Positions 56,040 through 64,000 of a DNA stretch of 64,000 nt are shown here, in pieces. The stretch is taken from NCBI RefSeq assembly GCF_011045115.1, contig NZ_JAAKZG010000020.1, positions 1-64,000 of the forward strand, written 5' to 3'. The stretch is from Mesorhizobium zhangyense. Its GTDB lineage: Bacteria; Pseudomonadota; Alphaproteobacteria; Rhizobiales; Rhizobiaceae. The notes under the pieces were generated by a model, which saw only the letters and a list, made by a program, of their open reading frames with translations, searched no databases and was not told the origin of the DNA. The position numbers and the translations under genes are program-made. Numbering within the stretch: the stretch's first letter is position 1; the number at the start of each line of letters is the position of its first letter.

Positions 56040-56143
56040 TCATAGCGTGCTTGCGTCAACTCACAAGTACGCAGAATTCGGGATGCCTTCGCCTTGCCCG
56101 ATATCCCCGGGCAAGGCGCGGCATGGTTAATTGCGGTGGACGA

Positions 56144-57850
56144 TCACACCACGCGGTTGGCTGCCGACACCACGGCCTCGAGCGAGGCGGCGACGATGTT
56201 GGTGTTGATGCCGACACCGAAAATCCGCCCACCCGGATGCTCCATCTCCATGTAGCAGATGGCCGAAGCGTTGGAGCCGCGCTGGATCGAGTGCTCGGAA
56301 TAGTCGAGCACCGACAAAGACACGCCAATATGGCGCGAAAGGGCATCGACGAAACCGTCGACCGGACCGTTGCCGGTGCCGGAAATCGTCACCTCCTTGC
56401 CCTGGTCGATAATCGTCGCCTCGACGATGCGCCGGCCCTTCACCTCGGTGTCCGGGAAGGTCTGGTGGTCGACGAATTTCAGCCGCGCGCCGGGCTGGTC
56501 GACATAGCGTTCGAGGAAACGCTCGTGGATGCGGTTCGACGAGACTTCCTTGCCTTCGGAGTCGGTGATCGCCTGGATGTCCTGGCTGAACTCGACCTGG
56601 AGCGGGCGCGGCAGATGCAGCCCATAGTCGGCCTGGAGCACATAGGCGATGCCGCCCTTGCCGGACTGCGAGTTGATGCGGATGATGGCCTCGTAGCTGC
56701 GGCCGACATCCTGCGGGTCGATCGGCAGATAGGGCACTTCCCACAACGGCTTGTTGGCGGTCTTGATCGCCTTCATGCCCTTGTTGATCGCGTCCTGATG
56801 CGATCCCGAAAACGCCGTATAGACCAGTTCGCCGACATAGGGGTGGCGCTCGGGAATCTTCAGCTGGTTCGAATACTCGTAGACGTCCTTCATGCGGTTG
56901 ATGTCGGAGCAGTCCAGTTCCGGGTCGACGCCCTGCGTGAACATATTGAGGGCCAGCGTGACGATGTCGACATTGCCGGTGCGCTCGCCATTGCCGAACA
57001 GCGTGCCTTCGACGCGATCCGCACCGGCCAGCAGGCCGAGTTCGGTGGTGGCGATACCGGTGCCACGGTCGTTGTGCGGGTGCAGCGAGATGATCAGGTT
57101 CTCGCGGTTGTCGAGATGGCGGATCATCCACTCGATGCGGTCGGCATAGATGTTGGGCGTCGACATCTCGACCGTCGAGGGCAGGTTGATGATCAGCTTG
57201 TTCTCGGGCGTCGGCTTCACGATCTCAGTGACGGCGTTGCAGATTTCCAGCGCCACTTCCAGCTCGGTGCCGGTGAAGCTTTCGGGCGAATACTGGAAGC
57301 GGAAGTCGCCGCCGGCCTTTGCCGCCATGTCGGTGATCATCTTGGCGGCGTCGGTGGCGATCTGCTTGATGCCTGGGACATCCTTGGCGAAGACGACGCG
57401 GCGCTGCAACTCGCTGGTGGAGTTGTAGAAATGCACGATCGGCGTTTTCGCGCCCTGGAGCGCCTCGAAGGTGCGGGTGATCAGCTCGGGCCGGCACTGC
57501 ACCAGCACCTGCAGGTCGACTTCGTCGGGCACCCCGCCTTCCTCTATGCACCAGCGGGCGAAGTCGAAATCGGTCTGCGAGGCCGAGGGAAAGCCGATCT
57601 CGATCTCCTTGAAACCCATGTCGACGAGCAGCTTGAACATGCGCACCTTGCGGTCGTGACCCATCGGGTCGATGAGCGCCTGGTTGCCGTCGCGCAGGTC
57701 GACCGAGCACCAGATCGGCGCCTTGTCGATGGATTTGGAGGGCCAGGTGCGGTCGTGCAGGTCGACCTTCTGGTAGGGTTCGTATTTGACGGAAGCGATG
57801 GGCATGCCGGCATGCCGGTCGGCAGCGGTTACGGGGGTGATCTTGGTCAT
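56144..57850 (-). CDS. leuA: 2-isopropylmalate synthase (long form)
   Basis: A 568-residue leucine-biosynthesis enzyme making 2-isopropylmalate from acetyl-CoA and 2-oxoisovalerate. N-terminal DLRDGNQAL holds the metal Asp, HPHNDRGTG near 300 the metal His pair, and the C-terminal about 430-565 is the regulatory LeuA dimer domain that binds leucine. The length and YEPYQKVDLHDRTWP start are typical of the proteobacterial long form (with a linker). ATG 57850 is preferred. Confidence 0.95.
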   Translation of the reverse strand: MTKITPVTAADRHAGMPIASVKYEPYQKVDLHDRTWPSKSIDKAPIWCSVDLRDGNQALIDPMGHDRKVRMFKLLVDMGFKEIEIGFPSASQTDFDFARWCIEEGGVPDEVDLQVLVQCRPELITRTFEALQGAKTPIVHFYNSTSELQRRVVFAKDVPGIKQIATDAAKMITDMAAKAGGDFRFQYSPESFTGTELEVALEICNAVTEIVKPTPENKLIINLPSTVEMSTPNIYADRIEWMIRHLDNRENLIISLHPHNDRGTGIATTELGLLAGADRVEGTLFGNGERTGNVDIVTLALNMFTQGVDPELDCSDINRMKDVYEYSNQLKIPERHPYVGELVYTAFSGSHQDAINKGMKAIKTANKPLWEVPYLPIDPQDVGRSYEAIIRINSQSGKGGIAYVLQADYGLHLPRPLQVEFSQDIQAITDSEGKEVSSNRIHERFLERYVDQPGARLKFVDHQTFPDTEVKGRRIVEATIIDQGKEVTISGTGNGPVDGFVDALSRHIGVSLSVLDYSEHSIQRGSNASAICYMEMEHPGGRIFGVGINTNIVAASLEAVVSAANRVV

Positions 57851-58312
57851 TTTCGGTCTCGTTCTCTTGCCCGCCATGCGCGACGCTGCGCGCAACATTC
57901 AAGCGGTCTTAAATCAGAATTTCGGTTCTGTTGTGAAGAGCAAAAGGAGCAATGCCTCGGCGGCAATTCGACCGCCGGACGCTCCCTTAACGAGCCCGGC
58001 GATCGCCGATAAGAAGCAGCGTTGCCGAAAGCGCGCGAACGGTCTCGCCCGCGAAAGCGGACGGACGGGACACGGAATGGGGCGGACGCGAAGTCATGCG
58101 CGGGTTCATATAGCAGGGGCGGGTTTGGTGCAAGAGGGCGGCGTAGCAGCTTCATGTTCACCGCACCGGCTTTTTCATCCGGTCAACGTCAAAGAGCCGG
58201 GAAGCGAGCGCGAACGGGAACCAAATTCACCCGTTTGAGTTGCGCATTCGGCATCGCCGTAATCTAATGCTCGTGTTGACGTTGCCTGTGGTCGCAAGAT
58301 CGGGAGGTTTTT
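57851..58312. other. leuA leader region and upstream region of the Arg/His-rich gene
   Basis: About 460 bases. The leuA transcript (leftward) passes two overlapping inverted repeats: GCCGG-AC-GCTC...GAGC-CCGGC (57974-58000 region) and GGCGG...CCGCC (57959-57976), which share CCGCCGG bases and so exclude one another. No leader peptide with a clear leucine run was found. No other gene seen. Confidence 0.4.
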
Positions 58313-58651
58313 ATGGATCGACGACTATTTCTGACCGGAATACTTGGCCTTGTGGGAGGCGCTGCCTTGGTAAGTGTTGCCAGGCCAGCCAGTGCACTTG
58401 CCGGGATTCCGGACGGCAGTGGAATTCTCGATGAACTCAACGAGCCGGAGACGGCTGTCTTCGATGGTGACGACAGCCAGGCCGAGGTCGAGCTTGTCGA
58501 CCATCGCCGATGGCACCGCAGGCACGATCGCAGACACAACCGCCGGCACCGGCGGCGTGTGTGGAGACGGGTGTGCCGCAGACACTGGCGTCATGGCCGG
58601 CGGATTACCCGCTGCTATCGCGAGCGTGTCTGGATCTGGGTTCGGTTTTAA
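58313..58651 (+). CDS. Secreted Arg/His-rich small protein (Tat-like leader)
   Basis: A 112-residue protein. The leader MDRRLFLTGILGLVGGAALVSVARPASA has an RR pair and cleavable hydrophobic core. After an acidic linker (ELNEPETAVFDGDDSQAEVELVD) the C-terminal half is mostly Arg and His (HRRWHRRHDRRHNRRHRRR and more) with Trp and two Cys. The GGGAGG RBS and terminator show it is a true gene. Related small proteins in Mesorhizobium are annotated protamine-like; function (metal/acid/nucleic acid binding) is unknown. Confidence 0.75.
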   Translation: MDRRLFLTGILGLVGGAALVSVARPASALAGIPDGSGILDELNEPETAVFDGDDSQAEVELVDHRRWHRRHDRRHNRRHRRRVWRRVCRRHWRHGRRITRCYRERVWIWVRF

Positions 58652-58667
58652 TCCCTAGCATCGAGAG

Positions 58668-58690
58668 AACCCCGGTACAGCCGGGGTTTT
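58668..58690 (+). terminator. Terminator after the Arg/His-rich gene
   Basis: 8-bp stem AACCCCGG/CCGGGGTT with loop TACAG and TTTT, 17 bases past the stop. Confidence 0.85.
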
Positions 58691-58832
58691 CCATGCCTGG
58701 AACCTGAGTTGCAGTCTGTCCGGCAGGCGCGTTTGGCGCGCCGCATGATTTTTTTGCGGTCTCTGTCGGGAAGGCCCATCCAGCTTCGTCCTTTGATCAC
58801 AGCCCTGCGGGGCGGTCACGAAGGAGGAACAC

Positions 58833-59306
58833 ATGATGAAGGTCACCCAGCATCTCTGGTTCGAAAAGGACATGCAGGCCGCGGTCAACTTCTACACGTC
58901 GCTGATCCCCGGCTCGTCGGTCGAGTGGGTGTCGGCCATTCCGGCCGACAATCCCAGCGGGCCGGCCGGCAGCGTGCAGCTTGCCGGCTTCACCCTCGGC
59001 GACCAGCGCTACATGGCCATCGAAGCAGGGCCGCTCGACCCGTTCAACCACGCCTTCTCGATCATCGTCGAATGCGAGACCCAGGCCGAGATCGACCGGC
59101 TGTGGGACGCGCTGAAAGAGGGCGGCTCGATCGAACATTGCGGCTGGCTGCGCGACCGCTGGGGCCTCTCCTGGCAGATCACGCCGAAGCGGCTCGGCGA
59201 ACTGATGAACGACCCCGACCCCGCCAAGGCCAAGCGCGTGACGGAAGCCATGCTCAAGATGATAAAATTCGATATTGCGGGACTGGAAGCGGCGGCGAAA
59301 GGCTGA
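58833..59306 (+). CDS. VOC-family protein (PhnB/3-demethylubiquinone methyltransferase-like)
   Basis: A 157-residue vicinal-oxygen-chelate protein. It starts MKVTQHLWFEKDMQAAVNFYTSL, the PhnB pattern, and ends DRWGLSWQITPKRLGEL, also family-typical. VOC proteins of this branch are mostly of unknown function. GGAGG precedes ATG 58833 (ATG 58836 is alternative). Confidence 0.88.
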   Translation: MMKVTQHLWFEKDMQAAVNFYTSLIPGSSVEWVSAIPADNPSGPAGSVQLAGFTLGDQRYMAIEAGPLDPFNHAFSIIVECETQAEIDRLWDALKEGGSIEHCGWLRDRWGLSWQITPKRLGELMNDPDPAKAKRVTEAMLKMIKFDIAGLEAAAKG

Positions 59307-59320
59307 GCGCGGCGTTTCTT

Positions 59321-59471
59321 CCTTCTCCCCTTGTGGGAGAAGGTGGATTGGCGCGCAGCGCCAAGACTGATGAGGGGTGTTGGAAGGAACCCCCAGCGTC
59401 TGTGATCCGTCCAACACCCCTCATCAGACCTCCCCTTCGGGTCGGCCACCTTCTCCCACAAGGGGAGAAGG
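59321..59471. repeat. Nested intergenic palindromic element
   Basis: Outer arms 59321-59346 and 59446-59471 are a perfect 26-bp inverted repeat; inner arms 59367-59384 and 59410-59427 a perfect 18-bp inverted repeat. Together they would fold into a long hairpin with internal loops or a cruciform. Elements with such CCTTCTCCCCTTGTGGGAGA-type ends are common intergenic repeats in rhizobia. Lies right after a gene end. Confidence 0.85.
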
Positions 59472-59626
59472 GGAAGACGCACTTCATCATCGCCACGCCT
59501 GCTTTCGCATCTGGCCATTGTCAAAGAACGGGAAGCGGGGCGCTTGGCCGTGCCTTCCTAGTGTTTAGTACGTGGCGCGACTTCCGCGCCCCGCCGGCGA
59601 TTTCTGTTCCCGCCCGTTCCGCTGCT

Positions 59627-59660
59627 CCCTGCCTTCATCCGTTTGCGAATGAAGGCAGGG
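59627..59660. repeat. Inverted repeat, 12-bp perfect stem
   Basis: CCCTGCCTTCAT (59627-59638) pairs with ATGAAGGCAGGG (59649-59660), 10-base loop. It is 156 bases from the nested palindrome and may be part of another repeat element or a factor-independent terminator without T-run. Confidence 0.5.
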
Positions 59661-60132
59661 CCTATGTGCTCGTCCAGCACGCGCGGGCCGTATTACCCGC
59701 AGGGGAACCCTCGGACGGAACCTCCCCGGGCTCGTCGCTACGTTTGCGACAAACCGGAAGCGCCGGTTCCTCCCCACAGATCACCGTCGCGACCGGTGTT
59801 CCCATGGGAAGAACTGAGGACAAGGGTAAGGGAGGTGGGAAGGAGGGGGATAAAATAAGGATGTTCGGGGAGCTAATATTTTGTTTTTAAAGCATTTTAA
59901 TTTTCAGAGGGTAGAAAATTGTCCACGTGTTGCGAAACCTCAATACCTGAACGATACGTCTGAGGTTGTCTCTTGAGAAGGAATATCCCGCCAAAGGGTC
60001 CGAAAATGTGTGCGTTGCGGCGATTCTGGGGCTTTCCTGATTTTCATACGTCTTGCGTTCAGCTACCGTTACAGATAAGGTTCCTGTTTTGTTCTGAACG
60101 GGCTATAATTTCGCGCAACCTAGGGAGGTTCG

Positions 60133-61032
60133 ATGCTGATTTACCGTCGGACGAGTTTGCTCGAGTCATCGGCTCAAACTCTCGTCAATACAGTCAATTG
60201 TGTAGGCGTAATGGGTAAAGGGATTGCTCGCGCTTTCAAGGAGCGCGAGCCTGAGATGTTCGGCGCTTACAAGCGCATATGCGATGAGAAGCTGCTTGAG
60301 CCGGGCAAACTCTGGCTTTGGAAGGGTTCAGACCAATGGGTGCTGAACTTCCCGACCAAAATTCATTGGCGCTATCCGTCTAAAATTGAGTGGATCGAAG
60401 CTGGCCTGGCAAAATTCGTAAGCAATTACTCGCGCTTCGGGATTCGAGAGATTTCATTTCCTCGTCTCGGCTGTGGTAACGGCGGCTTGGATTGGAACGA
60501 AGTCCGACCGGTGATGGAACGCTATCTCGCCGAATTGCCCATTCACGTCTATGTCCACGACTATACCGTTGACATCGGTCTCCCCGAGCACATGGAAGCC
60601 GTGGCCGGCGCTTTGCGCGGGAATGCGACGAATGTTGAGACTTTCGACTCATTTATCGAACTGCTGGGCCAAGCCGCCGGGTTGGCAGATTCCAAACTCC
60701 TCGATCTGGAAACGCATGAGCATCTGAAAGCTCATCTGGAAGATGGCAAACTTCACCTGCTACAAGGCAATCGGAGGTGGACCTTTGATGCTGATGACCT
60801 CTGGGGAGTTTGGATCGGCTTGCAGAAGGGTCTTCTGACGCAAGAAAAAGCTGGTTGGTCGGAACGCGAAGGTGGGCGCCATCTGTTGTCCCTGATGAGC
60901 CTATTGCCGCATGTTCGACCGGTTCAAATCCAGAAGTTCAATCGGTCGCCAGAACTCGCACTGGAACTCAACCCATCGACCCGGAGCGGACATTCGGTTC
61001 CTCCGCAGGCTGAGCCGATCGCGCTTCAATGA
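60133..61032 (+). CDS. darG: DarG-type macrodomain antitoxin (DNA ADP-ribosylglycohydrolase)
   Basis: A 299-residue protein. Residues 1-155 are a DarG-type macrodomain: AQTLVNTVNCVGVMGKGIARAF near 15-35, WVLNFPTKIHWRYPS near 72 and FPRLGCGNGGLDWNEVRP near 112, the last forming the ribose loop. The family removes ADP-ribose from DNA bases. The C-terminal about 165-299 would be the DarT-binding antitoxin domain. RBS AGGGAGG lies before ATG 60133. The toxin gene overlaps its stop by four bases (ATGA). Confidence 0.9.
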   Translation: MLIYRRTSLLESSAQTLVNTVNCVGVMGKGIARAFKEREPEMFGAYKRICDEKLLEPGKLWLWKGSDQWVLNFPTKIHWRYPSKIEWIEAGLAKFVSNYSRFGIREISFPRLGCGNGGLDWNEVRPVMERYLAELPIHVYVHDYTVDIGLPEHMEAVAGALRGNATNVETFDSFIELLGQAAGLADSKLLDLETHEHLKAHLEDGKLHLLQGNRRWTFDADDLWGVWIGLQKGLLTQEKAGWSEREGGRHLLSLMSLLPHVRPVQIQKFNRSPELALELNPSTRSGHSVPPQAEPIALQ

Positions 61033-62015
61033 CGTTAAGCGCTGCATTCGTCGACGAGCACATAACGAAGTGGGAAGCAGCGCTCACGCGACCAGCCTAC
61101 CCATTCCGGTCCAAATGGCCGAGTCGCTTGTTTCATCATGCGCCGCTCGAAAACGCCGTTCGCATAATCATCGACGGAAACCTACGTTCGAGGAATGATC
61201 CAGCAAACCAGCGCGAACGTGATGTCGCGGCTGCGGGCGTGATCGATGCACGACAGCACGCACATGATTCTGTTCGGCTCTATTTTCGTCCGCGAAATCC
61301 AACTCAGTGGCACATAGAAGGAATTCGGAAGTCTGGTGAGTGCCAGTATGGCGAGGCGTCCCACGCGCCGGTGCTGATTATGCTTGTTTTCGAAGCGCGC
61401 CGAGTGCTTTCCCTTCCTGATGTAAAATTTTGCGACCGCAATATGCAGTTGGGTGCAGCAGAGCCGCACGACACTGAAGAGCACTTCTCCGCGATTCCGT
61501 TTGACAAGGTGTATCACATGGGCGGGACCGGCGGCGACGCGTCGATCGTCCAGCATCGTTGTGCCGAAGTGCTGGTCCCGTCGCCGCTTCTGCTCGATGG
61601 GTCGCTTCAGTGGATTTACTGTCGGACTAGCGCGGAAAAGGCGACATTGCTGCACCACCTTGGAGTGTATGGAGCGCAATGGGCGCCGCGGATTCTCGTT
61701 TCGGACGACCTTCTCGTTTTTGAGCGTAATTACGTTTTTGTCGAAGATGTTTCGTTAAGCCGGCGCGGCGTTAGCTTTCGGCTCAACCCAAGGCGAGATT
61801 TGCAGACTGTCGATGTTCGCATATCGGCGATCGATAAGGACGGCAATCAAGCGATTCAATTTCGAAACAACTCAATGTCTGCGACGCCACCGCGTCCTAG
61901 CACTGGTTGGATATACGAATCCGAACTTGCCGACGGGCAATATCTGGTCGACGTGTTTCTTGAGGGGCATTTGGCGTTCAGGAGTTTCCTGTCCGTCGGC
62001 ACAGGGCTGTTCTAA
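61029..62015 (+). CDS. darT: DarT-type DNA ADP-ribosyltransferase toxin with C-terminal extension
   Basis: A 328-residue protein. The DarT core (about 30-210) has LFHHAPLENA near 34-43 (NAD-binding His), YFRPRNP (85-91), and QHRCAEVLVPS with the likely catalytic Glu180. DarT uses NAD to ADP-ribosylate single-stranded DNA bases, arresting replication, also as phage defence. DarT is normally about 210 residues; here residues about 215-328 form an additional region with no motif I know. Translation is coupled to darG. Order antitoxin-toxin is the reverse of Mycobacterium/Thermus DarTG. Confidence 0.85.
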   Translation: MTLSAAFVDEHITKWEAALTRPAYPFRSKWPSRLFHHAPLENAVRIIIDGNLRSRNDPANQRERDVAAAGVIDARQHAHDSVRLYFRPRNPTQWHIEGIRKSGECQYGEASHAPVLIMLVFEARRVLSLPDVKFCDRNMQLGAAEPHDTEEHFSAIPFDKVYHMGGTGGDASIVQHRCAEVLVPSPLLLDGSLQWIYCRTSAEKATLLHHLGVYGAQWAPRILVSDDLLVFERNYVFVEDVSLSRRGVSFRLNPRRDLQTVDVRISAIDKDGNQAIQFRNNSMSATPPRPSTGWIYESELADGQYLVDVFLEGHLAFRSFLSVGTGLF

Positions 62016-62461
62016 ACGGCAAGTACGGTCAGAACTGGCTACGATCTTGACAAACATACTTTCAGGCATACCCGAGGCGGATTGACGCGACTTGCGCAGC
62101 GCGAGTTCGCTTCCAGAGCAGTCTAGCAGGCATAAGCGTTACGCGCGCCCGGGTTCTTGGCTGAAGGGGGACCGTGAGCCAACTCCCCCCCAACAATCGC
62201 AACGGAAACTTCACCATCCGGCGCGATCATCGCACTTATGGATGTGACGGCAAAAGCACAGTGCCGCATGGATGATCCTCCGCCCCTCGAAGGTGTGATC
62301 GACAAAAGCGTTTGCAAACGATCAAGTCGTGTTACCCTGTGTAACAAAAATAATAACCGGGGTTGGAGCAAGTGATTCGGGTACACTGGCCACGACTGAT
62401 ATTGACGGACAGATGGCGCCGCCGTCCTGCAAGGCCGCCGCCGCTCACGCCTGTCTCCTCG
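62016..62461. other. Intergenic region between darT and the ABC exporter
   Basis: No supported gene on either strand. It holds an inverted repeat TGTTAC-N5-GTAACA (62330-62346) about 115 bases before the exporter ATG, a possible operator. The base composition returns to high GC near 62130. Confidence 0.5.
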
Positions 62462-64000
62462 ATGCGCGGCTTCTGGGGCCTCATGAAGGCCTATTGGTTC
62501 TCGGATCGCTGGATGGAAGCCTGGGGGCTGACGCTGGCGATCACTCTTCTCACGGCCGTTTCCAGCAAAACCAGCGTCTGGATGGCCGAAGCTTCGGGCG
62601 AGCTCGTCAATTCGATCGCCTATTTCCACGCTACCGACAATGAGGCGCCGCTCGCCACGCTGTTTACCAGCGCCGGCATCCTGCTCGCTCTCGTTCTGGT
62701 CAAGGATGCGGGCTTCACCGGCATCAGGCACCTGTTTTCCACGACGTTGCATCGCAAGTGGCGCGGCTGGCTCGACGGCCGGTTCAACGAAGCCCTGCTC
62801 GATGGCAACCACACGCATTTCCATCTCCAGCACGGTGCCGGCAAGCAGGCCGCCTACGCGCCGATCGCGCCCGACAATATCGACCAGCGCGTGCAGGAAT
62901 CGATCAAGGGCATGACCGGCGGAGCCATCGGGCTCGCCATGGGCGTCATGGGCGTGGTCATGTCGCTGTTGTTCGTCGGCCAGAAACTGCTCGAGACCTC
63001 GACGCAGGTGAAGGGGCTGGAGTTCCTCGGCGATTATGGCAGCGCCGTGCTGGCCTTCGTTGCGGTCGTCACCTATGTGCCGCTCAACACCTATATCGCC
63101 GTCAAGCTCGGCCGCATGCTGGAACGGCTGACGCTGAAGATACAGCAGGCCGAAGGCAGCTATCGCGGTGAATTGACGACTTTCCTGCGCCGCAGCTTCC
63201 ATGTTGCCGCCTCCGGCAGCGAGCGCGTGCAGAAGCAGGTCAACAACCGGCTCTACAAGGATATCGACTGGACCTGGGGCCGGCTGAACAGGATCAACGC
63301 GGCCTATATGTCGTTCGAGCTGGTGTATAATTTCATCGCCGCGCGCTTCGTCGCCTACGGCCCGGGCCTCATCCCCTACATCAACAGCAATATCAGCCTG
63401 AAGGGCTATGTCACCGGCGCGGAACTGGTCAATTCGCTGATCCAGCAGTGCTCGTGGTTCATCCACGTCATGCCCGACATCGCCTCGCTCAAGGCCAATG
63501 CGCGGCGCGTGACCGATCTGGCGGTGGCGATCGAGAATGTGCAGAAGCCGAGCGAGTTCTACGCGCTCACCGGCCAGTCCGACTTCCAGTATGGCAGCCA
63601 GCATTCGGTGTTCGGCCTGACCGTGCAGAACCTGGCGCTGATGCACCAGGGCGACGACGCGCTGCCTTTCCTGACGGCGCCGAACCTGCGCTTCCGCCGC
63701 GGCGAGTGGACCTATATGCGCGGTGCTTCCGGCAGCGGCAAGACCTGCCTGATGAAGGCGATCAACGGGCTGTGGCCTTATGGCCGCGGCGATGTCGTCT
63801 TCCCCGAGGGCGTGAAGAGCTTCTATGCCGCGCAGGAAGTGAAGCTGCCGCAGGTCTCGCTCAAGCAGCTCGTGTGCCTGCCCGGCAGCCCTGACGAGCA
63901 TTCCGACGCGCGCGTGGCGTCGGCGCTGCACAAGGCAGGGCTTGGCGAATTCATCGAATATCTCGGCGAGGAGACGCGCGAGGGCAAGCTGTGGGACCAG
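62462..64000 (+). CDS. ABC transporter permease-ATPase, SbmA/BacA-YddA type (cut by window edge)
   Basis: At least 513 residues, open at the right edge. Residues about 5-330 are an SbmA/BacA-like transmembrane domain (EASGELVNSIAYF, TTLHRKWRGWLDGRFNEALL, DNIDQRVQESI, YRGELTTFLRRSFHVAASGSE); after about 400 comes an ABC ATPase with Walker A RGASGSGKTCLMKAINGLWPYG. The family includes YddA, S. meliloti ExsE and mycobacterial BacA homologues moving lipids, peptides or cobalamin. ATG 62462 is chosen; GTG 62372 in frame is possible. Confidence 0.88.
   Translation, partial: MRGFWGLMKAYWFSDRWMEAWGLTLAITLLTAVSSKTSVWMAEASGELVNSIAYFHATDNEAPLATLFTSAGILLALVLVKDAGFTGIRHLFSTTLHRKWRGWLDGRFNEALLDGNHTHFHLQHGAGKQAAYAPIAPDNIDQRVQESIKGMTGGAIGLAMGVMGVVMSLLFVGQKLLETSTQVKGLEFLGDYGSAVLAFVAVVTYVPLNTYIAVKLGRMLERLTLKIQQAEGSYRGELTTFLRRSFHVAASGSERVQKQVNNRLYKDIDWTWGRLNRINAAYMSFELVYNFIAARFVAYGPGLIPYINSNISLKGYVTGAELVNSLIQQCSWFIHVMPDIASLKANARRVTDLAVAIENVQKPSEFYALTGQSDFQYGSQHSVFGLTVQNLALMHQGDDALPFLTAPNLRFRRGEWTYMRGASGSGKTCLMKAINGLWPYGRGDVVFPEGVKSFYAAQEVKLPQVSLKQLVCLPGSPDEHSDARVASALHKAGLGEFIEYLGEETREGKLWDQ

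Larger units (their letters stand above)
59307..60132. other. 826-base intergenic region with a nested palindrome and an AT-rich right part
   Basis: Holds the large nested palindrome (59321-59471), a second hairpin with 12-bp stem (59627-59660), and from about 59850 to 60130 an AT-rich stretch that leads into the DarTG genes. A 71-codon frame (59643-59858) has no recognisable domain and is not called. The AT-rich part probably carries the darGT promoter. Confidence 0.6.

Noticed and set aside
55796-58012. Open frame of 738 codons on the plus strand
   Set aside because: Antisense to leuA and to the TPR protein start; His/Asp/Gly-rich shadow composition, no homology signal.
59643-59858. 71-codon frame before the DarTG genes
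   Set aside because: Pro/Arg-rich, no RBS, no domain; partly covers a hairpin of repeat type.
62123-63931. Open frame of 602 codons on the minus strand
   Set aside because: Antisense to the SbmA/YddA-type exporter, composition is that of a high-GC shadow frame and no domain is recognisable.
1-64000. CRISPR arrays, rRNA operons, complete insertion sequences, replication origin
   Set aside because: No direct-repeat arrays, rRNA sequences, transposase genes or dnaA/parAB-type contexts were seen.

Overview
The window reads as chromosomal DNA of a high-GC alphaproteobacterium of the order Rhizobiales, most likely Mesorhizobium or a close relative. This rests on a CtrA/ChpT/SciP/EipA cell-cycle neighbourhood, an EipA (DUF1134) gene, a FliJ-like gene beside ctrA, a long-form LeuA, a secreted Arg/His-rich small protein, and a nested intergenic palindrome of the kind scattered through rhizobial genomes. 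No database search was possible; gene names come from motifs, architecture and context.

Left part (1-34 kb) is catabolic and looks accessory. At 1-8 kb lies a methylated-amine/C1 module: the 5' end of formate-tetrahydrofolate ligase, an APC permease, an HPP-CBS membrane protein, a TMAO demethylase (DUF1989 + GcvT) and, divergently, a flavin-dependent trimethylamine monooxygenase. Together these would turn trimethylamine into TMAO, then dimethylamine plus formaldehyde loaded on THF. At 9.4-17.2 kb a C45 (penicillin acyltransferase-like) Ntn hydrolase, a complete oligopeptide-type ABC importer and a cytosolic class-A-beta-lactamase-fold hydrolase form one unit next to a GntR regulator; a 14-bp perfect palindrome sits just before the first gene. 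At 17.6-34.1 kb an HMG-CoA reductase, a GAF/PucR-type regulator, HMG-CoA lyase, a CoA-transferase and an enoyl-CoA hydratase are followed by a second oligopeptide-type importer, two M20 hydrolases and a PNPOx/FNR/ferredoxin fusion. This looks like uptake and breakdown of a mevalonate- or HMG-related (perhaps amide-linked) compound. A 43-codon relic of a branched-chain amino acid binding protein lies inside it.

The block ends at a tRNA-Met with a decayed serine recombinase relic on its 3' side. From 34.7 to 58 kb the genes are mostly core: MocA-type oxidoreductase, MnmA, SciP, quinone oxidoreductase/HxlR pair, class A beta-lactamase, FliJ-like protein, CtrA, an atypical receiver protein, ChpT, EipA, a coiled-coil membrane protein, an rRNA/tRNA methyltransferase, ArsR regulator, HugZ-like protein, CaiB/SDR pair, GNAT, glutathionyl-hydroquinone reductase, Nudix, metallophosphoesterase, a membrane-anchored protein behind a perfect CtrA box, an alpha/beta hydrolase, a TPR membrane protein and LeuA.

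The right end (58-64 kb) holds the Arg/His-rich secreted protein, a VOC protein, the nested palindrome and, after an AT-richer gap, a DarTG-type DNA ADP-ribosylation toxin-antitoxin pair in the unusual order antitoxin-toxin, the toxin carrying an extra C-terminal region. An SbmA/BacA/YddA-type ABC exporter runs off the window edge.
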